Shown here piece by piece: positions 57,901-64,000 of a stretch of 64,000 bases of DNA. The position numbers and the translations under genes were made by a program. Numbering within the stretch: position 1 is the stretch's first letter; each line of letters starts with the position of its first letter. Source of the stretch: Pseudisothecium myosuroides (Eukaryota > Streptophyta > Bryopsida > Hypnales > Lembophyllaceae); NCBI GenBank assembly GCA_951799445.1, contig OX637297.1, positions 13,268,001-13,332,000 of the forward strand, given 5' to 3'. The notes below the pieces were generated by a model that ran no database searches, was not told the DNA's origin, and saw only the letters and a program-made list of their open reading frames with translations.

Positions 57901-58766
57901 ACATATTCACAATCCGTATTCTCGCAACGTAGATGTCCCAAGCAATTGGACAATCTGAATGACAGTTGAGATGCTGATTGGATATGCGTAGTAGCCGTTC
58001 GAGTCCAAGCGTGTCCGTCATCCTTTTTATCCATGCCCTGCAGGTGCCCGGCCTTCGTGGATAGCGGGTACTTCCCCATTGGAGGGAGCTCGAATAAAAT
58101 ATCACCATTAAAATCTGGTGGCAGACATTCTATCCTCTGTATGGGAATTGAATTGTAATCTAACTTGCTAAGAACTGACCTAGCGCCTCTGTTGGTATTC
58201 AAGTGGCGTAGGCAGTGGACGATACTCTCAGCAAGCGGCAAGGGAAGCTTAGAAGTAGATGGGCCTGAACGACGAACGAGAACGGAATGTGCACGCACGA
58301 CCGGGTGTTCTGCAAGGTCGGAAGCAGTAAATTCAGGCGCGGAAAGGATGGATTCACTATCTGAATCATCACTGAGAACAAGGACTGAACCATCAACATG
58401 CTCTAATTTAACATTCCGAAGCATTGGAGTGACCTCTGATGTTGCAGAAGATCGTCTAGGAGTACAATCAACCATACTTATATTCATTCCATACACGCGG
58501 TAGTTTCCGGGTGACAAAGACCAAACCTCACCGATGAGAGAGTCACATGACATCTGTGCTACCGTGTGAGAGACCTGCCTCGAGACTGCATTAACGACGT
58601 CCAAATCCAAATGCAAAGTACCCTCCATAATCTGAAACCGCGACGCGAGACGAGAACCAGTAACTTTAGCGAAGCCATCTTCCCCCACGGCGAAAGAAAT
58701 AGGCACCATTGGTCCATCTCCTCGAATGACAACCGCATTGGAGATGGCATCCTCCAAGGTAGCCAT
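54903..58766 (-). pseudogene. MULE-type transposase gene, three exons, one in-frame stop
   Basis: Exon 1 runs 58766-56667 (ATG at 58764-58766, MATLEDAISNAVVIRGDG; donor CTG/GTAAGC). Exon 2 runs 56492-55134 (acceptor ATGCAG/GAC, donor GAG/GTAAAT). Exon 3 runs 55016-54903 (TTGCAG/TGT to TAG). Phases agree, about 1190 codons. Domains: Cys pair HLRCENTDC near residue 280, then CALC and FHAHPVKQGNCRES; DDE core with D in VYDSTYCRVMTIAV, D in GFMADSAQANWNAV and the C..H signature CLFHW; the catalytic E most likely in CNLAESVHNKW at the start of exon 2; then a SWIM finger CDCPSFKDM...TYCKH in exon 2. MULE transposases cut and paste Mutator-like elements. A TAG at 55218-55220 falls inside the SWIM finger, so the finger is lost unless read through. 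No other lesion is seen. I could not define long TIRs. Confidence 0.78.
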
Positions 58767-58809
58767 GACAACCCTAACTCTTGAGGAGACCGAACAACGA
58801 ACATGCAAG

Positions 58810-59609
58810 CTCAGCGCAAAACCAGGACCAGGTAAAATTTAGGTATTGAGTTCCTTGAATAAGTGCGGTAGAGACCGAGTAGTACGTCAATAAAGGGTCT
58901 CCAATTCTTAACTAAAGACGTCGACGCCATGTGGTAGTTCATTAGGGCAACACAATACAGAACGAAACATCGTGGTACAATTTTTTTTCAAATAGTATCC
59001 GATCACAGTTATAGTGAAGAACAGCGGAGCCGTGCACTGTCAAGGATGATTTTTGGATGTTGTACGACGTATAATGAATGAATTAGACTGCAAATTAATA
59101 TTAGTATGATAGGTCAGAAGAGCCGGCCCTTACTTTATTTTTTATGCTCCAGAGGTAATTAGGAGCTTAGAGGATCGCAAGTAGTATTTCTAGAATTCGA
59201 TGAATAGCCTTCGGACAACCGTCAAATAATGTGTCAGTATACTGAAACCCGGAAATTGTAGGAGTGACAAATTCCGCAGAAAAGAAACTTCCTCCGCGAC
59301 AAAGAGCGCCATGTTGAACAAGTTATGACGGTGCAATGGGTTAGTATGGACTGACCTGTCATTCGTCATCATCGGTCTGACAGAATAAAATGATGCCGTT
59401 AGTGTTTCTCAATTAAGCTTCAAAACTGTAATCATTTGTCATTGTTGGTATGCTTAAAAGGGTTACAACTCCGCTGGGCTGCGAAATATTGTCATTATGG
59501 CTAGAGCATTCAAAATAATACGTAAATAGCTGTAATGATACATAAATAGGACTAGGGTAGTTAGTATTGCGTGGAGTGGAAATGACATTGATTTCCTGCA
59601 CCCTTTAGA
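58810..59609. other. Divergent intergenic region between MULE gene and TTPK ORF
   Basis: The two genes point away from each other across about 840 bp, which should hold both promoters. A CACTATAACTGTGATC sequence (minus, about 59014-58999) resembles CCTATAACCGTGATG near 54453; this could be a short terminal match of a MULE, but homology does not extend. Confidence 0.35.
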
Positions 59610-60038
59610 ATGCCAAAGAGACAGAGACGAAAGGCTTTGTATTTTACAACCCCCAAGCGCCTGAAGAGGTCTAGAATCATGAGGGAACTGCGATCAAATG
59701 CTAGGATAGCAGAGGCAGGAGAGACTGTTAGAGTTTTGGAATTTGTTTGCGGGCAACCGTCAGTTAGCGTAGTGGAGGTTTCTCCTCCAAATATTGCAGA
59801 GGACACCATGCAGCGAGGACTTCCAGAGAATGCCACCCCAGCAAGTAGCGAAAGCGGGAGTACACCTGATGAGAGTGCTGGTGATCGCGAAAACGGGCCA
59901 AGTAGAGTCGCCACCTCAAAGCGAGGTAATGTGACAACTAAATTATTTGTTCGTCTCAAAACATCATTGTTAGGGTTCATGAAGATTATGAAACAGGTAC
60001 CTTGTCCATTAAGTAGAGGGTGTAAACCATCATCTTAG
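59610..60038 (+). CDS. Small basic TTPK-motif protein, unknown function (142 aa)
   Basis: ATG 59610 opens a basic block KRQRRKALYFTTPKRLKRSR, followed by SNARIAEAGETVRVLEFVCG, a Ser/Thr/Glu-rich middle (ATPASSESGSTPDESAGD) and a basic end. A second copy of the same block order lies at 23360-23704 inside insertion B. The N-terminal basic cluster suggests nuclear location or nucleic-acid binding (inference). It lies head-to-head with the MULE transposase and could be its second ORF, or a host gene exon; GCGAG/GTAATG near 59924 could be a splice donor. Not recognised. Confidence 0.5.
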   Translation: MPKRQRRKALYFTTPKRLKRSRIMRELRSNARIAEAGETVRVLEFVCGQPSVSVVEVSPPNIAEDTMQRGLPENATPASSESGSTPDESAGDRENGPSRVATSKRGNVTTKLFVRLKTSLLGFMKIMKQVPCPLSRGCKPSS

Positions 60039-60039
60039 G

Positions 60040-60290
60040 TTCACGTAATGATGAATTCTGTGCAGTCATTATCATGTAATTACGAAATCATTGCAAGTGG
60101 AGTCGCCAAAGGCTTTACTACATTGCAATGAGAAGCAGTGTGTCCTTGAAGGAGTGCTTTTTAGTTTGATCCCAGATAGAGTTGAGTAATCTGTTTATTG
60201 AGTACGTCGGGATTGAGAGCTTCAGTTCGGCGATCCAACTGACACGATTGCAGCTACTCGGGTGAAGGCTGTAAATTGGTGGGCTTCATC
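60040..60290. other. Short spacer, nothing assigned
   Basis: No feature seen beyond the end of the TTPK ORF. Confidence 0.3.
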
Positions 60291-60720
60291 CGCGATTGAC
60301 ACTGGCATCTCTCGTTGGCTTGCGGTATGGCTTGCGTGCGATTTCTCTCCTTTAGCTTGCATGCTAATTTTGCTCCATTAGCTCGATGCTGTTTCGCTCC
60401 ATTGGCTCCGTGCTAGTTTCGCTCCGTTGGCTCCTTGCTAGTTTTGTTTCACTGGCTCCGAGCTAGTTCCTCCCTCTCTAAAAATCTTCCTTCTGCTGGT
60501 TTAGTGCCCTGCCTGGTGATTTCTTGCTAGTATCTCCTAGCTGGTTTTTCATCGTTTTGCTGCCAAATTATTGGTTTCGCAACATTAGATTGACTAGGTC
60601 TTTCATGCTGGTTTCGCTCCAGTAAGAGTTGTTTTGTTCCTTTGGCTTGCTTGCTGGTTTTGGCACGGTTGGTTTACGATTTCGTTGGCTATGCTGGCTT
60701 GCTCATTTAGGGACTAGCCC
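60290..60720. repeat. GCTCCATTGGCTC minisatellite
   Basis: Degenerate 20-27 bp units such as TTTCGCTCCATTGGCTCCGT and GCTAGTTTCGCTCCGTTGGC repeat from about 60365, with looser relatives (TGCTGGTTTYG) to 60680. Confidence 0.7.
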
Positions 60721-60999
60721 GGTTATTTTTTGTGGTTAAGCTAAGTTGCTTTGCGTGCTGGTTGTCTATTCCGGCTTGTTCATTTAAGGATTAGCTCCAT
60801 TAGTAAACTGTGCTGGTTTAGCCCTTTCCCTTGAATTCTGGTGTCTCCCAATTGGCTCCTCGTTTGATTCCTCCAACTGAATCGCTGCTTTGCCCAGTTC
60901 TCCCAATTCGACCCATGCATCTCTCCCCATTCGCAGAGTGCTGGTTCAGAAAATGTATACTTTCCCCATTCGCTCCGTTGGTTAATTGCTCTGTTGCCC

Positions 61000-61500
61000 C
61001 ACCCTTGGTTGCCCCGAGCTGCTCGCCCCGAACTGGTCGCAACGAGCTTGTCGCCCCTAGCTGCTTGCAACAAGTTAGTTGCCCCGAGTTAGTCTCCCCG
61101 AGATAGTCGCCCAAGCTGTTCGCCACAAGCTGGTCTCCCCGAGCGGGTCTCCCCGAGCTGCTAACCCTGACCTCGTGTCCCCGAGCTGGTCTCGTTGAGC
61201 TGGTCGCCCCGACTCCCCGAGCTGCTCGCCCCGAGCTTGTCACCCCGAGGTCGTCGCACCGAGCTGCTCGCCGAGAGGTGGTCCACTGAGCAACTCGCCC
61301 CGAGATCGTCGCCCCAAGCTGCTCGCCGCGAGCTGGTCCCCAGAGCGGTTAGCGCCGCAGTGGTCGCCCCGAGCTGCTCGCCGCGAGCTATTCCCCTGAG
61401 TTGGTAGCCCCAAACTGGTCGCCCCAAACGGGTCGCCTTGAACTGTTCGCCCGAGCAGGTCCCCCTAGCTGGTTGCTTCGAGCCGCTCGCCCCAAATTGC
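61000..61500. repeat. GCTCGCCCCGAGCTGGT minisatellite
   Basis: Dozens of 12-17 bp units based on GTCGCCCCGAGCTGCTCGCC, GC-rich and imperfect. CCCCGAGCTGG-type units include short inverted symmetry (GAGCTC-like). Several long minus-strand frames here (60780-61427) are the repeat translated and are not genes. Confidence 0.85.
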
Positions 61501-61718
61501 TCCGATTGAGGTTTCGATTTTCTCCGCCTGCACCACTCAATTTCGATGACCTCGGTTCTCTGTACGCTAATTTTTTGCCAGGATTTAGGGTTTCGGTCCG
61601 TGTCCCACCACTAACAGTTTTCTAAGTGATTAGGTCTTCCACTCCGATTTTGCTCCACTGTGTCACACCCTAGACAACTGGTTTAGGGTTTCTCCATTTG
61701 CTCCTTGTCTGATTTGCC

Positions 61719-63313
61719 ATGACTTTAGGAACCTGGGAATGTTCTCTGGCTGCAGCAGCCGTGAAAATGGCGGAGACTTCCGAGACCACGAAGTGCGCGG
61801 AGAAGATGTGCGTGGAGTCGGAAGGCGGCAACCCTTCCCAAACCGCACAAACAGAACCAGGTAAGTCACAAAACCCAGAGCTCAAACACACCAGCACTTC
61901 CAGCACTCCCTTAGAGGGAGTGCTGATGCGCTCACAGCACTTCCCTAGAGGGAGTGCCGATGTCGGCACTCCTTCTAGGGGAGTGCTGGTGCTCCTTCCA
62001 GCACTCCCTCTAGGGGAGTGCTGTCAGAGCATCAGCACTCCCTTAGAGGGAGTGCCGATGTCGGCACTCCCTCTAAGGGAGTGCTGATGCGCTCACAGTA
62101 CTCTCCTAGAGGGAGTGCCGATGTCGGCATTCCCTCTAAGGGAGTGCTGATGCTCTGACAGCACTCCCCTAGAGGGAGTGCTGATGTCGGCACTCCCTCT
62201 AAGGGAGTGCTTATTCCTCTCTTTGGTTCCCTCTGCTGCCGCCTTTTTTGTTTTTTCTTCTCAATTTATGTCTTGTTCTGAAATTCTGCAGGTGAGACGG
62301 ATAATCTGACTGATCCAGGGAGAACAGATGGGGGACAGTCTTCGTCGCAGCCAGGCTGTCACGAGTCAGGTGTGTTTTCTTGACAGCCTGACATTCTCGA
62401 ATATGGTTTAGGAGAGGTTGGGTGATTTTCTGGCTACTTGCTAACGATGTTTTTTTGGCAGAAGAAGCGGGTAACGAGGATGTTGAGACTTCCCAGGACG
62501 CGCAGATTGCTGGGAAAGAAACGACGGAGATGACGGCAGAGGAGCTCGGGAGGGAAATGGACAAGATGGTCGTGCAGGAGTCAGCCAATACGAACATTGT
62601 GTTGGACAAGCTCCACTTCAAGCCAAGGGAGAAGTCAAAACTGAACATCCCACTCTGTCGTATGAAAGCTTTGGCTGCGGTTCGGCCATACCTGAAGAAC
62701 GATGTCATGGCACTAGGCTCACATTTCGTAAGTACCGGATATATGGACAGCCATGGTGTCTTCTACGTCGCCTTGCAAGACAACGAGGGCAAAACACTGG
62801 ATGTGACGGACAAGGAGGTGGCCTCGTGGAGTCCGTTATGGATTGATGTAAACAACAACTTCGAGAAGGAGCTAGAGAAGGAAGACTTGTGGAAGCAATT
62901 CTCGGGGAAAATGTTCTTCGTTTGGGATGGCAACCATCGGCTGGCTGCCTGGCTACCGATAATCAATAGAGACCACGGGGACGATCCGTTGTGGCATTAC
63001 GCAGTCGAATCTATTGTCTTGGAGGTTGAGGGCCAGATCGGGCCACTGCTCACCGCGCTGCACCAAGTGAACTGGTAATTTACAAGGCAGAGACCATTCC
63101 TCATAGTGTTTTATTGCGAGTAGTATGTCCTTTTCAGTTCTAACTTTGATTGGCTGAAACAGGAGAAACCAGACATGTCACGTGAAGTTAAACCTGGTTC
63201 ACAAGCTGTACAGGCTTCAGAATATAGCTGGTCAACCCCTGTCCTACTTCGAGAATCTAGTTACCAAAGAGGAGCTAGCTGACGCCGAGAAGAAGCAGAA
63301 AACAAAGACTTGA
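61719..63313 (+). CDS. Spliced gene with DGNHR (ParB/sulfiredoxin-like) motif, 5' part
   Basis: Exon 1: 61719-61860 (MTLGTWECSLAAAAVKMAET, donor CAG/GTAAGT). Exon 2: 62292-62369. Exon 3: 62462-63074. Exon 4 begins at 63163; phases 1, 1 and 2 agree. Exon 3 encodes DKLHFKPREKSKLNIPLCRM, VMALGSHFVSTGYMDSHGVF and FFVWDGNHRLAAWLPIINRD. The order of a conserved start, then a V-DGNHR-xxA motif, is that of ParB/sulfiredoxin-like nucleotide-binding domains; family assignment is inference. Exon 4 reads RNQTCHVKLNLVHKLYRLQN and meets TGA at 63311-63313, either the true end or a sign that the donor lies earlier. It resembles repeated gene families of seed-free plants. Confidence 0.6.
61885..62215. repeat. 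Nested palindrome array in intron 1 of the DGNHR gene
   Basis: AGCACTCCCTYTARRGGGAG followed by TGCT, itself a hairpin, occurs about nine times, alternating with GAGTGCCGATGTCGGCACTC, another hairpin, and GATGCKCTSACAG spacers. Adjacent units form larger palindromes of 50 bp or more. It lies entirely within the intron. Confidence 0.9.
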
Positions 63314-63447
63314 ACTTGGTACACCTTGACGCTTGACGGTCTAATTAGCGTTCTCTATCAGGTGCGGGGGTGTTATGTATTTCCAGGATTCTGTATGGAA
63401 GTTGATTGTTATGACCTCTGTTGTTTGCTTTTCGACTGAAGAATTAG

Positions 63448-63465
63448 AGTGCCGATATCGGCACT
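63448..63465. repeat. Perfect 18-bp palindrome AGTGCCGATATCGGCACT
   Basis: The same unit as in the intron 1 array, here perfect. A one-mismatch copy (AGTGCCGATATCGGCATT) is at about 56595-56612, in intron 1 of the MULE gene. Confidence 0.85.
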
Positions 63466-63536
63466 TGCTGTGTCGATTCTGGGAGTCAGCTTTAACCTCG
63501 GATAAGAAGCCTAATTGCGTGTTCATTGTCTTGCAG

Positions 63537-63956
63537 CAAGAGCTAGGTGATGCAGTAGCTCATGCGACTAGGAGATTCAAGGAGAAGTATCCGGAGAAAT
63601 CGAAAGAATGGACTACTGGGAAGCTGTATGACGCCATTGGGAAGGCTGTCGACAAAGTGAAGAAGGATATGTCATCTGATGTGAAGAAACAGCTTCCTAT
63701 TGCTGATCCGAGGCAAACACCGCAATTCATGGAGCAAGTTCGCATTCACTATGAGAATCGAGAGGACGATCCAGAGATGTCGCAGGAGAAGTTGTGGTAT
63801 CTTTCAACCTCCGTCATGGATCCGGCAGTGAAAGTCAAGTGGCTGGAGCGGTGGAACAAACCTGCCTTGCTTCGGGAAGCTATGAGGTTCCCAAAGACCA
63901 AGTTTCCTGATCATGCTTTTCCTGAGTGGCTTCACAAGGCAACGTGGTGGGCACAG
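63537..63956 (+). CDS. Downstream exon of the DGNHR gene (or a following gene), continues past the window
   Basis: TTGCAG acceptor at 63536, open for 140 codons, donor CAG/GTAACT at 63956-63957. It encodes QELGDAVAHATRRFKEKYPE, WTTGKLYDAIGKAVDKVKKD, DDPEMSQEKLWYLSTSVMDP, AVKVKWLERWNKPALLREAM and FPEWLHKATWWAQ. Helical and charged, no domain recognised. It follows the DGNHR exons on the same strand with intron-like spacing, so it is probably the same gene. Confidence 0.6.
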
Positions 63957-64000
63957 GTAACTTTTTTTACCTTTTCTTTTCTTTTGGGATTCAGTATTGG

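Noticed and set aside
54453..59014. Possible MULE terminal inverted repeats built on CTATAACYGTGAT
   Set aside because: Only about 13 bp match and homology does not extend, whereas MULE ends are usually longer; no 9-11 bp duplication was found.
60780..61427. Long minus-strand frames rich in GATSSGRAARG-like repeats
   Set aside because: They are translations of the GC-rich minisatellite; several overlapping phases are open, as expected from a short repeat without stops.
1..64000. Reverse transcriptase core, integrase, Helitron helicase, tRNA, rRNA, CRISPR or organellar DNA
   Set aside because: I looked for their motifs and structures and saw none apart from the zf-RVT LINE fragment. A profile search could still find weak remnants.

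Overview
The window looks like nuclear DNA of a plant, most likely a seed-free land plant or a close streptophyte relative. Plant-type exons with GT..AG introns occur (VPS41-, cyclophilin-40- and UFD2-like pieces), the DNA is AT-rich and intron-rich, and several transposon classes are stacked together. The species cannot be named from the sequence. There is no operon structure, and I found no organellar block, tRNA, rRNA or CRISPR array.

Layout. 0.2-1.3 kb: a complete non-autonomous CACTA element with a large internal foldback. 1.6-3.7 and 7.7-8.8 kb: two decayed minus-strand copies of a transposase-like family (MDHSKTA / AHGHGDV motifs). 3.7-4.6 and 9.2-10.1 kb: short palindromes built on ATCTTWGAcTCAAAGAT. 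6.3-7.3 kb: a ~170-bp tandem array. 11.8-18.5 kb: a row of minus-strand exon groups from three unrelated housekeeping genes (UFD2, cyclophilin-40 TPR, VPS41).

The main discovery is a family of ~3.45-kb elements that start with TG, end with CA and are flanked by 5-bp duplications, like solo LTRs. Each carries a long ORF (632 codons plus stop in the only intact copy) of a type I do not recognise. Copies lie at 14175-17620, 20324-28175 (split), 23669-27144 (inside the previous one), 36938-41401 (split) and 51874-54135 (minus, truncated). In two copies a GGCTAAT tract precedes the start, as a polypurine-tract side would. A TATA-like box lies upstream of the ORF in some copies, and a second lies downstream of it about 1 kb before the 3' end. 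No gag-pol is present in the window.

Other mobile DNA: a LINE fragment at 28210-29216 with a 15-bp duplication and a 5' inversion; a 746-bp TIR insertion at 39069-39814; a 910-bp TIR-bounded segment at 49379-50288; and a pair of ~800-bp inverted repeats around 43 and 51 kb. 54.9-58.8 kb holds a nearly intact three-exon MULE-type transposase gene with one in-frame stop in its SWIM zinc finger. 59.6-60.0 kb holds a small basic ORF whose paralogue sits in the insertion at 22781-27144. 60.3-61.5 kb carries GC-rich minisatellites. 61.7-64 kb holds the start of a spliced gene with a DGNHR (ParB/sulfiredoxin-like) motif and an intron full of nested palindromes; it runs off the window.

Most of the window is thus layered transposon debris. 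Genes that look expressible are the 23.7-26.0 kb element ORF, the MULE transposase (apart from its stop), the 59.6-kb ORF and the 61.7-64 kb gene.
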